Assembly (NCBI GenBank): GCA_018806915.1
Contig: JAGKQI010000006.1
Location: forward strand, 124,001-188,000
Direction: 5' to 3'
Origin: Phytophthora colocasiae
Taxonomy: Eukaryota; Oomycota; Peronosporomycetes; Peronosporales; Peronosporaceae
Length of the DNA: 64,000 bases
The translations under genes and the position numbers were made by a program. Under the pieces are notes generated by a model that saw nothing but the letters and a program-made list of their open reading frames with translations, made no database searches and had not been told where the DNA came from. Shown here in pieces: positions 31,960 through 43,200 of this stretch (the first letter of the stretch is position 1; every line of letters starts with the position of its first letter).

Positions 31960-34900
31960 CTGGCATCGTCGCTTGCCGATGCATACTGACGCACCTTGGT
32001 CGGTACATCGTGTAGCATCACCTCAAGAGGTTCCCATGAGTTTTCTATGGTTTCCAATCCATTCCACGCCACTAGAAGTTCCTTCTTTGCGGTGTCCAGG
32101 TTAATGCGATGCCCGACAATAGCAGCGACAGCACTAATCCTTGGTTGGCAACATGTTCAACGAGTTCCTCGTTCACATTGAGGGTGGAATCCTCAAAGAA
32201 CTTCAGTCGAGAGCCATGCACCTCATAATCCTTGCCACTGAGCAGATGCTGCACCATGAACGAGTAGGGGCGGGCTGATTCGGAAGGGACCAACCCAGCG
32301 TACCAAGAGCTTTCCACCTCTTAGGCGTGAGTCCACACGCGACCACAGGACGTAGTCTCCGACAGAAAAATTGCACATTACGCCCTTCTTTTCGCTCTGC
32401 TGGTAGAGTCGTCGGCGTTCCTTTTTGTCTGTCACCTCAGCATGCATCTCAGCCAGGCTGGCTCTAAGCTTGTCCATTTCTTCGGCTACTTGAGCCAGGT
32501 CAATTCGTTCAAGAGGCTGGTCTGCCCCTGGTAGCAATAGAGTGTCCAGCGGTGGTGGGCAAGGCAACCCAGTGAACAATTCCGTTGGTGCATGTCCACC
32601 CAACGATATAACCGGTGTGTGGTTCAGATTCGCCTCCACAACTGGCAAGAGGTACTCCCAGTTCCGAGTGTCCAGCTGCATCTCCAGTAGCAGAGCTCGT
32701 ACAACATGTAGTATGTCACGGTTCAATCTTTCCACCGTACCATTAACCCACGGGGTGTACACTGGTACAAACGTCTGAACGCCCTTGAGACGCCGGCTCA
32801 GCTCTGCCATAATCTCGTTTTTGAAATGCGTGCCTTGGTCCGACATCCACGTAGACGGCATGCCAAACCGTTTGTACCAATCCAGTATAGCCGTAGCAGC
32901 CACCGCACTAGTAGGAGAGTCACATGGGATAAGCTCGCAGAAATGCGTGAGCTCGTCTTTCAGCACGAGTACGTACTTAGTGGGGCCATACGAGTCAACC
33001 ATCGACAAGTAGTCCATATGCAAGACCTCGTTGCGTCCAGAAACTGCTCTCGGCTCAGCCCAAGGTCGTTGGATGAGCATTCCTCCCTTTAGGTGCTTAC
33101 GCAGCAAACACTTGCCCACGAAACTCTTCACCTGGTAGTGTAGATGGTCAATTGCATACTTCTCTTGCAGATGATTGAGCATCACCTGTTCTCCTCTGTG
33201 AGCTTGGATCCCGCAGTGCGCTACAATCAGAATACGCGTAAGCAGCTCCCGCTCTTGCTTCGGGATCCAAAGCTTGTCCCCAATGTAAACCAAGCCATCA
33301 ACCTCCGTGTGTTCTTCTGTCAACTTACTCAGATGTTTTCGCTGTATGCGACGCACCTCGTTCACAGAAGGCCAGACAAAACCATCCTCCTGCAGAGGCC
33401 GTAGCACGCTGCGACTACTAGAGGTTCCACGAGTACGAACTGCCTTGGCTCGAATAAACGCAGTCTCTTCTGGTCGACACAGCCATCTAGAAACCATGTC
33501 AGCCCAGTGGTTTGTTAGCCCCATTGACGTGTTCAATATCGTAGTTGTAGCCAGTCAACTTCATTTGTCCAGCGCTGAAGTCTGCCACGCACGTGTTGCT
33601 TCACCTCTTTGGTAGGACAGAATACCTGAATAAGGTTGGAGTGATCGCAGAAGATGCGGAAACCCTGCGCTCGTTGCAAGAGGTACTCCAGATCGGTGCA
33701 TGCAAGCACAATTGGGTAGGACTCCTTCTCAATGACAGACCAATTTAGCTGCGAACCCTTGAATGACCCTCCTTTGCAAATGAGCAACTCATGCTGCTGC
33801 TCGTGCACAGGCACATCAGCGCTCCAGTCACGTACTTGGCTGACAACTACAGCCCAGCCTCGGTCACTTGCGTCTGTACTTAAACAAACTGTAGCGTCAT
33901 CGCTCGGGAATGACAGCGTTGCTGAAGAGGCGATCCTAGCGAGAAAGTCCTGGTATAGAAAGTTGCTCTTCAGCCAGAGTCCAGGTCACAGCCACACTCG
34001 CAGCATGTCGTCGCTTTCGATTATGGCCGGACATCACCTCGTCAAACTTGTTTTGCAGAGGAGCAACAGCTCGGCTGTAGTCTACTATAGATTCTCGCAG
34101 CCAGTTGGCTGCACACAGCTACTATAGATTCTCGCAGCCAGTTGGCTGCACACAGAAGATGTTGTAACTCGCCAGCGTTTGTCGGTAATGGTAGTGCCGT
34201 CAAAGCGTCCAAACGGGCAGGGTCGTGCATCACACCAGCTCCATCAATAATCCTACCACAACACGTGACAGCCTGAGCAAACAGCGTACTCTTCATAACA
34301 TTCAAGTTCAAGTTACACTCGCGTAGACGCCGAAAGAATACGCCCAACACCACCAAGAACTCCTCATGAGTTGGTGCGTACAAAACCACATCGTCTACAT
34401 AGACCAGCAGATTGTGGTTCACCATGTCCCCAAACACTTCCTGCATCGTGATTGGAAGTGCATTGCAGCATCCACCGTGCCTTGGGGGAGCCGAGTCGGA
34501 GTGAACACTCCTTCATCGGTTTTAATACCGAAAACTTCCTGTGAGTCCTCGGCTAACGGCAGCTGCCAGAATCCTTTGAACAGATCAAACTTAGCCATCG
34601 CCTTCGCACCTCGCACCCTACTCGTCACGACGGACAGGTTCGGGACGGCAGCAGCAATCGGCACCGTCATCCGGTTCACAGGACGATAATCTGTCGTCAG
34701 CCGAAACGCATCTTTCAAACCAGCTTTGCGAACGGGAACAGCAGCACATGCCCAACGACTTGCATTGTTCAACCGGAGCAAGCCGAAGTTCTGTAACTCC
34801 GCTACATGATCACGAAGGAAGTCACTTTGTAACGGTGGATAGCGCCGCGGATTGCATCTAAACGGTACAGCGTCTGGCTTCAGCTTCACGCTGTATGGTT

Positions 34901-35452
34901 TCACTCGAGCCGGGCCATCAGCACCAAGTCTGATTCTCCATACATCGCTATAATCCAACACAGTCGTACGCAGAGACGGCACCAAGTTCGCTGGAAAGCC
35001 ACCTACCTCAGCATCATTCATCAGTGTCTCCAGGGTCTCGGCGACGGAGTCAGTCTCATCTCGACCAACTTCAGGCTCATTATCCAAGTCATCACCGTCG
35101 TCCTGCCCCACTGAACCAGCCGCAAGTTTCTCCATCATACCATCCACGTCAATACCAAGTGACTTCAACAAATCATCACCTAAGAGAAATTCTTCTTCAG
35201 TCCCTGGTAGTACCAGACAATTTACACGACGGACATGCACTGGGCCAGCTTTCGCAAGTCAACCGTGCACTTATAATGGCAGTACTCCATCTTTCCACCA
35301 GCCAACTCCACAGGAACAGGTTGATCGAGTTTCTGAGTCTTAACACTGGTGTCAACAGCTTGTAACTCCTTCACGTACTCCTCAGGCAAGAAACAGCAGT
35401 CGGCACCACTGTCAGGTCGAAAAGGGACCTCTAAGACCTCATTAATCACCAC
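31960..35452 (-). pseudogene. GypC pol, multiply frameshifted
   Basis: Protease begins at 35452 with RPDSGADCCFLP and continues in another frame at 35240. RT lies at 35240-34419 (KFDLFKGFWQLPLAEDS) and 34446-34042 (VYVDDVVLY). A 37-bp tandem duplication at 34082-34155 breaks it further. RNase H is at about 33900-33533. Integrase is at 33536-32223 with an HHCC finger (HRGEQVMLNHLQEKYAID, GKCLLRKHLKGG) and core. A chromodomain-like end (WNGLETIENSWEPLEVM) reads near 32130-31960 in a further frame. All domains of GypA are recognisable, but at least five frame changes make the copy non-coding. Confidence 0.85.
34082..34155 (+). repeat. 37-bp tandem duplication inside GypC RT
   Basis: The unit beginning CTACTATAGATTCTCGCAGC occurs at 34082-34118 and again at 34119-34155. 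As 37 is not a multiple of three it also shifts the RT frame. Confidence 0.9.
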
Positions 35453-36414
35453 CCGACGACACGTGCTGCCTTCACCTTACGCGCCCGTGCCTCTTCAAGC
35501 CGCTTCTTAGCATCAGCTTTTTGCTCATCTGTCGCAGTCGGGCAGCGTTGAGCAAAGTGAGAACCCTTACAGATCCAGCATCCTTCGCGTGGTCCCGTCT
35601 TCGTCTCACTTGGCTTAGTTGGCGGCTCAACAGAAGGCTTCGGCTTAGCCTTGGTGTCGTTGGGTTTCTTGTTGCCTGGTATAGTCACCCGCTTATCCGG
35701 CTTCTCTTCCAACTGCATCAGGTGATAGTGATGTTGGGCAGTCGCTCGCTCCAGTATGAGGTCATGCAAAGCCACATCATCGGTCCTGGCATCTTTGTTT
35801 TGCAGCAATACAAGACGCTCGATTTCTACTTTCAACATCGTAGGCGCGAGCCCCGCAGTAAGCAGCTTGCATCTCTGCTTCATCCGGTCCCGATATCCAC
35901 TGTCAGTCGTCGTCCCAATACCAAGCATGGACTCAAATCCATTGTCTTCGACCAATTGATCAAAATCCACGAAATATTTCAACACTCTAGCAGTAATGTC
36001 CTTCTCCGACATATCCATCCGCAGATTAGCCTTGAAAAACGCTTGAACGTCCGGAATATGGCCATTCTGCAATGTAGTCGTTCGTTCACGAACCTTCGCC
36101 ATTATGTCGACATCCGTGATGTCTCCGACAGGCTTGCGTAACACGTACCGGGCCAAGTGCTTAAGGACCTTGGGTTTCACCGTGTCACGGACCCTCATCA
36201 CAGCCGAATCGAACGGCTCATTCGATGTCCTGCACTTCTGTTGAATTTTTTCAACATAGCGTTCACGTTCGCGCCTCCAATTCACTAGCGACTCCTGATC
36301 CCAGGCAGTCAACTCAGGTGCACTCACAAATTCGTAGACCGGCTGCGGGACGGACGTTTCCACGTCCCCGTCAGCGTCTACACGGAACGTCGGCATCTTG
36401 ACACGATGTTCCAT
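35446..36414 (-). CDS. GypC gag
   Basis: 322-residue ORF from ATG 36414 (MEHRVKMPTFRVD), 85 bp inside the 5' LTR. It carries the gag region also seen in GypA (SLVNWRRERERYVEKIQ, LRMDMSEKDITARVLKYF) and a knuckle CWICKGSHFAQRC near residue 285. It ends at TGA 35446-35448 and overlaps the protease frame by a few bases. In GypA the equivalent regions are fused, so this gag/pol frame change is probably a mutation. Confidence 0.8.
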   Translation of the reverse strand: MEHRVKMPTFRVDADGDVETSVPQPVYEFVSAPELTAWDQESLVNWRRERERYVEKIQQKCRTSNEPFDSAVMRVRDTVKPKVLKHLARYVLRKPVGDITDVDIMAKVRERTTTLQNGHIPDVQAFFKANLRMDMSEKDITARVLKYFVDFDQLVEDNGFESMLGIGTTTDSGYRDRMKQRCKLLTAGLAPTMLKVEIERLVLLQNKDARTDDVALHDLILERATAQHHYHLMQLEEKPDKRVTIPGNKKPNDTKAKPKPSVEPPTKPSETKTGPREGCWICKGSHFAQRCPTATDEQKADAKKRLEEARARKVKAARVVGW

Positions 36415-36483
36415 TTAGAAGCTTGTACGTCGATCCAGTCCCTTGCTCGAAACTTGAACTCCGTCAACGTCAGTAGGCCTTGA

Positions 36484-36499
36484 GGACCAAAGTTAACTT
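36484..36499 (-). promoter_or_regulatory. GypC primer-binding region (non-TGG)
   Basis: Directly after the 5' LTR the minus strand reads AAGTTAACTTTGG. The first 11 bases equal those of GypA. They contain a perfect palindrome around GTTAAC. Confidence 0.45.
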
Positions 36500-36908
36500 T
36501 ATGGTAAGGCCACTTCCGTTGAGAAAGCAAATTGAATTCTGAAAGCTTTACAGGACCTATCAGCTCGCTGTTGGGACTACCTACCTGTTCATGAGCCCTT
36601 CATGTACCCTAGAGCTTCATCCTGCCGTACCATAGCACGTTTGCTGACACTAAAGCCTTCATCACACGCAATTGGACCTGCCAGTCTTCAGCAGCTCCCG
36701 AACATGCAGGCTGCCTGATGGCCATCAGGCAGCACAACACAAACCGACGCTCGTCCTCGCAGCGTCGTCTTCTTCTTTCATCCTGTTGTGGCACGCGTAC
36801 ACCGGCACGCGTACGCCACGCGTCCACCACGCCCCGCCACACTTCTCTCCTTCACTTCGCACTTTGATCTTTGAACTTGATTATCAGCTTTCACAATCAG
36901 TCACCACA
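36500..36908 (-). repeat. GypC 5' LTR
   Basis: 409-bp copy; its first minus-strand bases (TGTGGTGA) supply an in-frame stop to the interrupted NLP gene. Confidence 0.9.
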
Positions 36909-37467
36909 TGGACCCTTGGATGTAACTGTAATACCTGCGATAATGCCTGGTGACCTCACGTTGGGAGCCGACAAAATTCGAATTGTACATCTGCCGTTGC
37001 TTGTAATACTTCGTGTCGGACGTGGACATTGAGACACCAACGATCTTAGGTGTCTCCAACTCCGGGTTGTCGATCCACACAACCACGTTCTTCCAGTCGT
37101 GGCGCCTTGAAGGGAATCCCATCCAGTTGAACCCTTTCGGAAAGTACCAGGCGTACATGATGGCCCACACGTCCTTGTACCATCCAGCTCGCCCATACAC
37201 CTGAGCTCCCTTTGGAGCGTACTTGCATGCATCGTTTCCATTGGTCCCCTTGAGTCCACCAGTGATCTCACCGGCAGCATTCACGGCAGGAAAGGGGACG
37301 CATACACTTTCCGGTGCGTACAGTTGGGGTTTGAACTTGATAGCAGCCTTTTCAGAGACTGTAACAGGCTCAGGTTGAGGAAAAGGCTCGACCTTGTCGT
37401 GGTCGATGGCCGCCGACCAACCAGCTAGACTCACGAAGACAGTCACAGCTAGAAGTTGTTGATTCAT
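36909..37467 (-). pseudogene. NLP (necrosis-inducing-like protein) gene, 5' part (split by GypC)
   Basis: ATG 37467 opens a signal peptide (about residues 1-19, MNQQLLAVTVFVSLAGWSA), then DHDKVEPFPQPEPVTVSEKA. Two cysteines near 56 and 81 match the conserved pair of type 1 NLPs. The block WAIMYAWYFPKGFNW is followed by SRRHDWK at about 120-126, in the place of the family heptapeptide GHRHDWE, so three of seven positions differ. About 186 residues are encoded before the GypC LTR, which adds a stop after two codons. The C-terminal part is at 31151-31359. The family is secreted and acts at the plant plasma membrane. This copy is inactivated by the insertion. Confidence 0.88.
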
Positions 37468-38097
37468 CTCGGAGACGGTGAAAGAAGAAGTGTGGAAAAG
37501 CAGCGCATGGCGTAGCTGGCGTGATCAAACGCGCAGCACTGCTTGCGGGCACTGTAGGTAAAAGTAACCAGTCTGTGTGGGTATGCCTGCCGTCTAGCTA
37601 AGATGCAGATTAAGATGGGCTTCCTACTTGCACTGTCAGACTGGCATGCACTTCTTGAAGTCGATCCATTATCGGAATTGTTGATGCCTCCCGCAACGCA
37701 CCGTGACGAACGTCATCATGAATACACCTTCGTCTCGAAACGAGTCTAAGGCATCTCCTTGGACTAGCATTTAGCGAGCGGAAATGGGGACGATGTTCGG
37801 TAATTTGACATCATTTAATGATGTCAAATTTTGACGTCTGACGGTAAGTATGTACTGACTTTGACAATCCAGAAACAGCAGTAAGTTTCATTACCCATTA
37901 ACTAGGGTAAATTTATTTTATCTTCGGTTTGGTGTGGTGCAAAATACACCACTGAGCATCAATCTTTCAATGTCAATTCTAAATTTGGAAACTTTTCGAC
38001 TTAAATCGGTAAATTCGGTGTCTACGTTCGGTGCTACCGAAATCGTGGTTCGGTGATACCAAATTTACACCGAATGTCCACCGAATTTATGTTTGCA
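37468..38097. other. NLP upstream region and MULE flank
   Basis: About 630 bp without a supported gene. The first part should hold the NLP promoter (minus strand). Several TTCGGT/ACCGAA motifs lie at 37797-38087 and probably belong to the MULE element. Confidence 0.4.
37802..37830. repeat. Perfect 13-bp inverted repeat with 3-nt loop
   Basis: AATTTGACATCAT, then TTA, then ATGATGTCAAATT. It would form a strong hairpin and sits next to a TTCGGT motif near the presumed 3' end of the MULE. Confidence 0.8.
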
Positions 38098-38735
38098 TTA
38101 TTTGGCTGCAGCCGTTGTAGTGACGAAATTGATAGTCTTGTAAAGATACCGCATGCGCAAATATGGTAGCAGGTTGTACATGCAGTCGTCCCACGACGCG
38201 TTAGCTAGAAGCATCTCCAGAATTGCGATACACCATAAGCCACATGAGCTGCCATCCTGCTGTTTGCACGAATCGACCACTACGTAGATCAACTTGTCCT
38301 CGAGGCCGAGTAGCGTCTCGATAACTCTTCGAACACTTCTTTCAATGGTCAGGTAGCACCTCTGTGACTGGAGTGGGTCGAACATGTAGCAAGTAGCCAT
38401 CCCCGTTTCGATTCAACGTTCCTGTCGACTAAGAATGCGACCCAGTGAGCGCCAACATTGAAGACGGACATAACTCGTGTTTTCTTTGGGTCAGCAGATC
38501 CAAATCCTGCCGCTTTGCGCAATTGCTGGTCGCGTTCCATAAAGTCTTTGAATGACGGGCTGATAATACCCACATTGGGGTATTCCTCGCGTAGAACCAT
38601 GAGAGACACTAGAATAGAGGTAGTGTGAAGCCACAGGTTCTCCCGAAAGTCAAGTAGTTGATATCCACTCACAATTTCACCCGGGATGTTGTTCACACTA
38701 AGATTTAGCAACTCCACGTTGGTGATGTGCTCGTC

Positions 38736-38792
38736 CTGTACATCAAATAATCCTTAGTTAAGAATTGACAATATAGTTTAAGCAACACGCAC
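38736..38792 (-). other. MULE gene intron 3 (57 bp)
   Basis: Donor GTGCGTG after ACAAAG; acceptor TACAG before GACGAG. Splicing keeps phase 0 and joins the SWIM/linker exon to the ULP1 exon. Confidence 0.65.
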
Positions 38793-40044
38793 CTTTGTCA
38801 CATTGCATGTGTCTCCAAATGGTCCCCGGATATCCGAAATCCTCCATTCAACTCCTTCGATCCAGCTAGTGGTTCTCTTAACCAAATCGAAACAACTGCG
38901 AGCTTCTAGTAGTGAAATCATTGCGTCCAATTGAGCAAATGTCGCGCTCCCGTATCCGTTCCAATGCGCAATAAGGTCAATGTCGTCTTTCCGTTTGATA
39001 GCTTCTATCGCCTCCACAAGCTTCGGCTGCTGTGGAATACTACTAATTGTAGGAGTAACATGGCCAGTAGAGCGGGGTCTGATCTCTAGCGTCTCATTAA
39101 CCTCCACACTTGGAATCTCACAAGCATCCACTATAGCTTTTGCTCCACGCACACTGTACGAGCCGTTCAGCAGGACGGCAATCTCTTCAAATGATACTTG
39201 TCTCCATACTTTGCCTCCTCGGCACTCAGCCGCCAATTCAAGCGCAAGCTCTCGATCTTTCTTTGCCTGAGCCTGTTTCCGCTGTGCCTTAGTCATGCCA
39301 TTGATCAGTGGGCGATCCGTGAATTTCCAGGTAACCGCCTTTGCAGCTTCGTTCAAATCGGCTGGCTTTGGTGTAGGTTCGGTAGGATTCGGTGCAGATT
39401 CGGTAGGATTTGGTGCTGATTCGGTATACTCTGGCACGGCTTCTGTATCGGGTAGAGGCTCTGTTTCCATTTCCTTGACTGGTTCCTCAACACCTTGAGC
39501 TGCTGCAGAATCACTGCCCCCAAGTACAGCACCGCCTTCTTCACTAGTAAGGTCGGGTGCCTCTAACGGAATGTATTGTGGCGAGGTCTGCTCAGCAAAC
39601 GACATCTGGGACAGCGTCACACCTCCAACGGAAGATACCTGGGATAGACCTGGAAACTCAGGTGCAGTTTCATGAGCGAAGTCCACCACGCGACCAGAGT
39701 GTAGTGCTTCATAGACTTCCAACCAATTTAACGCCACCTTGAACGTGGGCGTCGACTGGAGAGCCATACGGTCAACGATCTTCTCCGCCATAGCCTTTGC
39801 TTCACAGTACATCAGACCACTTGACAGCGTCTTCTCTTTTGGCAGTGAAGGACACACACCTTGCTTCAATCCACCACAAGGAATATCGCCGTTGCCGATG
39901 TCATTCTCAGAACTGTGAACTATCCACCGCGTAGCAATGTACCGAAGAGGGGGGACCACCGTCTCAAAATGACAAGTATTTCTGATGTACAAAACGTGTC
40001 GACACGGCAGTAGGCACGTCTTCATAAAGATACAGTCGCAACAA

Positions 40045-40130
40045 CTAGACTGTAAAGCAAAATCAAAGCGTTAGATCTTCATTCCGAAAATTTACCGAAT
40101 CACCAAAATCTTCACCGAACAACAATGTAC
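40045..40130 (-). other. MULE gene intron 2 (about 86 bp)
   Basis: Donor GTACATTG and acceptor TCTAG give a join EYVG-CCDC that restores a complete SWIM motif. The intron carries TTCGGT motifs. An alternative acceptor five bases away would break the frame. Confidence 0.5.
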
Positions 40131-41216
40131 CCTACGTACTCCGCCCCAGATCGAGGACTGGTAACTACTGCTCTCTCAGAATCACCCAGTTCCACCAGGT
40201 ACTCTGCGTCAACTCCAGTGGCTGACTCATGCTGCTTTGATACCAAATCGAAGGCAAACGAACTCAGTTGAAGTCCAAGCAGGGACAGCTCCGGATCTTC
40301 TGAAGCTCGCGCCGGGCGACTGCCAACCTTGTGGTATTCAGTCAGGTACTGTTCTTCCGCGTTTTCTTGTAGTGTTATCAGAGTCGATAGCAGCTGATCA
40401 ATAGAGAATGAGCCGTCGATCACGTCCTTAATCTTGCCCCATTTCGACTCGATCCGATTGTTCGTATTATTCGTGAGGTGAGGAACATTGCCTCTCTTGT
40501 AGGAGACCCACTCGTCCTTGGATTTATCCAGTTCTCGACAAAGTTAAGATACAACTCGCGCGCTGGATCATCACCCAAGGTGTGCAGTAGGGCCCCCTTT
40601 GCATCTTCGTATTGATCCGCACTCTCAGCAAACACCAGTAACCGCATGAGAGCCTTCACTTCCTTCTTGACGCTTTTTGCAAGACGAGCTGCTAACTTTT
40701 TGAGCCAGGTAATCACATGCCATTGACAAAGTAGCTGTCTTGCCTGCGGTAAAGTCTCTGCCAAAACCGCTTTTTCGTGAAATGCCTTGTCTGTCATCAC
40801 CACTTCAATTTTGGACCAGTCTGGATTGTTCGCCTTGAAGATTTCCATGACTTGACGAAGATTCACTTTATGTTCACTTTCAACAACATGATGCACGTAT
40901 TGGCCCTTGCCGAAGACATCATGCACGACGAAACTAAACAGTTTGTAGCGATTCGAATTCGTGTTGTGTGTAGAATCCACCATAATGATCTCCGGAAACG
41001 CCTTAAATAGCCGCTTCATTCTTGCCGACTGGAACGTAGCTATTCGGGCGAAGTCGCTGTCCTCGTCGATCTTTATCTCAGCAGAATTACCTCTGTCTTG
41101 CCGGCAAAACTCTTCCAAAACTGCAAATGCACGTTGAGCATCATTCAATCCTCCCTGGCTCTCGATCTTTAATCTCTGAACCATGTTGTGCACGTCGCGC
41201 AAGATTGTCTTCTTCC

Positions 41217-41304
41217 CTGAAAACACAACCAAAACATAGCCACCGAATGGTTACCGAAGTTAGTTAGGACACCGAAATTCCACCGAATTCGTAGTAAGGT
41301 GTAC
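41217..41304 (-). other. MULE gene intron 1 (88 bp)
   Basis: Donor GTACACC and acceptor TTTTCAG join QRK-G-KKTILRD in frame. The intron holds four TTCGGT/ACCGAA motifs. Confidence 0.65.
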
Positions 41305-42337
41305 CTTTTCTTTGCCGGAGATACTGAAGAATCCCTCGCGCACTCGCGCCAGCTTTATGCAGTACTGCGACGTCATGTTTCAGGTGGGGTTCCTGCACGA
41401 CCCTGTTTTCCGCATAGTTTTCCCATCCAATCTTGTTCAAGGAATGGTTGTGGACCCCTGAGGCATTGGCGCGTAGTGACCACTTTCCACTGATCGACTG
41501 GACGACACACACGTTTACCCTGGCCTTGCACTTCGTATCACGAACCTGGTTATGAATCCGCTTCCCTCCTCCCTTCGGTTCGTAGGGTTGTCCATGTGTG
41601 CGTACCAATGTCTTTGTATAGGTCTCCCATTCTTCTGGAATCAGGACAACTTCGCGACGGGCCCTCTTTCTAGCGTTTTCCCTGGCTTTGCTTGCCCGTA
41701 TAATTTGCTTGTTGCGAAAGGAAACTGAAGTGCTTGTACGATTCGAAAACTGCTGACATGTCCGTCGCTGGAACGCATCGAAAGCTTCATGGAACACTTC
41801 TCACGAATCGAATCGGGTCTCAAAATCATAAAGCCAAACCGGACCGCTAGCTCGAACGCCAAGATCAATCTTTCGGTGTAATTTCGGTGTTTGGTGCGGG
41901 TTTGGTCGTTCGGTAGATACATCATCGCCTGATTCATCTTCGTCCATCCGGGCAGCACTATTACCAGCTTCACCAAGTGACTTGTCTTCGGAGTCAGAAC
42001 CTGCGTAGCTTGAGGAATTTCCGCTCGCAATCACTTCGGTCTGTTCCCCGTCGTCCGAGCTGGAATCCGATTCGATTCCGAATGTATCGCGTAGCGTTTT
42101 TCTTTCCAACTGATCACGTTTACGACTGTCACTTGCGTTCGCTTCACTCGCTTCACCATCCGAACGTCTTAGCATCGCAGCTGCGCTGCGGGTCAGCTTA
42201 CGCCGGCCTTCCTCCACCAGACGAATCGCTTGGTTGTCTAGCCGACCTTGCGCAATCCTCTCTGCTTCACGTGCTTCGATAGTCCCTCGAGACTCGTCAG
42301 GTGGGTTTCGCTGCGATACTGACATCAGGATGGACAT

Positions 42338-42870
42338 CGTTGCGTTGTGACACGTTGCTAATTACGATTTTTCGAGTGGATATGGACGTTACGCTGTGAT
42401 GTGATTGGATATACACTGGATTGTGGGAGAAAGGGAGATGTGGGACGAGGTTATGTCCCGTGCGACAATGATGGATCTGTGGAAGAAAACTGCTATATAT
42501 ATTAACCTTCACCTGTACGGCAAAGGGGCCCAAGAGATCAGAAGTGTTCCTCGGGAAAGTGCACAAACTCCGAGAGACAACAACACTCAGTCGGATCACC
42601 GGACTTTCCCCGACGATGAGTGCCTAAAGGTTGGCAGAAAGTCTCTCAGAAGAATGTATCTCTGAGAGACCTCATCCCGTTGCCGTCCTGTGTGACGATG
42701 ATGGTTCAAGGAATACAGTTATACCCACAAGATACCAAGTATCGCGCACCGGACGTAGCGCACCCCGCGCATATCCCAACTGGACTTCGTGCGTTGTAGC
42801 ATACGTGCTCCGCACCCTAAAAACACTCATGGATTTCTGGTATCACGCATGGAAACTTTGATATCACACC
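42338..42870. other. Non-coding stretch 5' of the MULE gene
   Basis: About 530 bp. I see no gene, no inverted-repeat partner of the other MULE end and no clear repeat. Confidence 0.35.
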
Positions 42871-43200
42871 ATGAAGTCTGACGTACATGAGTCCGACGTA
42901 CATGAAGTCCGACGTACATGAGTCCGATGTACATAAAGTCCGACGTACATGAGTCTGACGAACATGATTCTGGTAACACAAGTCTGATGTGTCCGGCTTA
43001 TATAAGCAATATTCCAGACATTGCCAGTTTCCGATGAACAGACTTCGACGTACAAGACTCCGATGATCAGACCCAAGTGTCACGACTCTGGTATTACGAC
43101 CCTGATGTACATGATTCCGGAGTACATGGTTCCGATGAACATGTCTCCGATGCACATGATTCCAGACCCTGATGAACAGGATACCAGACTCTGACACTCT
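42871..43200 (+). repeat. Degenerate minisatellite (17-18 bp unit)
   Basis: Variants of GTCCGACGTACATGA recur at 17-18 bp spacing, nearly exact at 42876-42960 and decaying to 43200. Units differ by single bases (CCGACG, CCGATG, CTGACG). Confidence 0.75.

Larger units (their letters stand above)
31360..36908 (-). mobile_element. GypC: gypsy retrotransposon inserted in an NLP gene
   Basis: LTRs lie at 31360-31783 (424 bp) and 36500-36908 (409 bp), flanked by TGGAC. In minus orientation the LTR begins TGTGG and ends ACCATA, so the end is TA and not CA; the exact target duplication supports this boundary. The length difference comes from one extra CACCGGCACGCGTA-type unit near 31660-31690 and a single base. 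The internal region starts AAGTTAACTTTGG like GypA. Domain order matches GypA (gag, PR, RT, RNase H, IN, chromodomain) and the proteins are clearly related, but the ORFs are heavily broken. Confidence 0.92.
38098..42337 (-). pseudogene. Mutator-like (MULE) gene: FAR1-like, transposase, SWIM and ULP1 protease
   Basis: Minus-strand gene from ATG 42337. An acidic N-terminus leads to a FAR1/WRKY-GCM1-like region (41797-41305: GGKRIHNQVRDTKCKARVNV, ANASGVHNHSL). The MULE transposase core (41216-40432) shows IIMVDSTHNTN, VVMTDKAFHEKAV and CQWHVITWLKKLA. A SWIM zinc finger (CCDCIFMKTCLLPCRHV) follows near 40040-39990, then a Pro/Asn/Thr/Glu repeat linker. A C48/ULP1 cysteine protease (38735-38098) has GAHWVAFLVDR, YMFDPLQSQ and QQDGSSCGLWC, supplying His, Asp, Gln and Cys. 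Three introns fit GT-AG rules. Breaks are a TGA at 41799-41801 and 1-bp shifts near 40536 and 38400. MULEs with ULP1 domains are known from plants (Kaonashi type). No terminal inverted repeats were found. Confidence 0.8.

Noticed and set aside
37793..42400. Terminal inverted repeats and 9-bp duplication of the MULE
   Set aside because: I compared both ends by eye and found no convincing pair. The hairpin at 37802-37830 is local and has no partner on the right.
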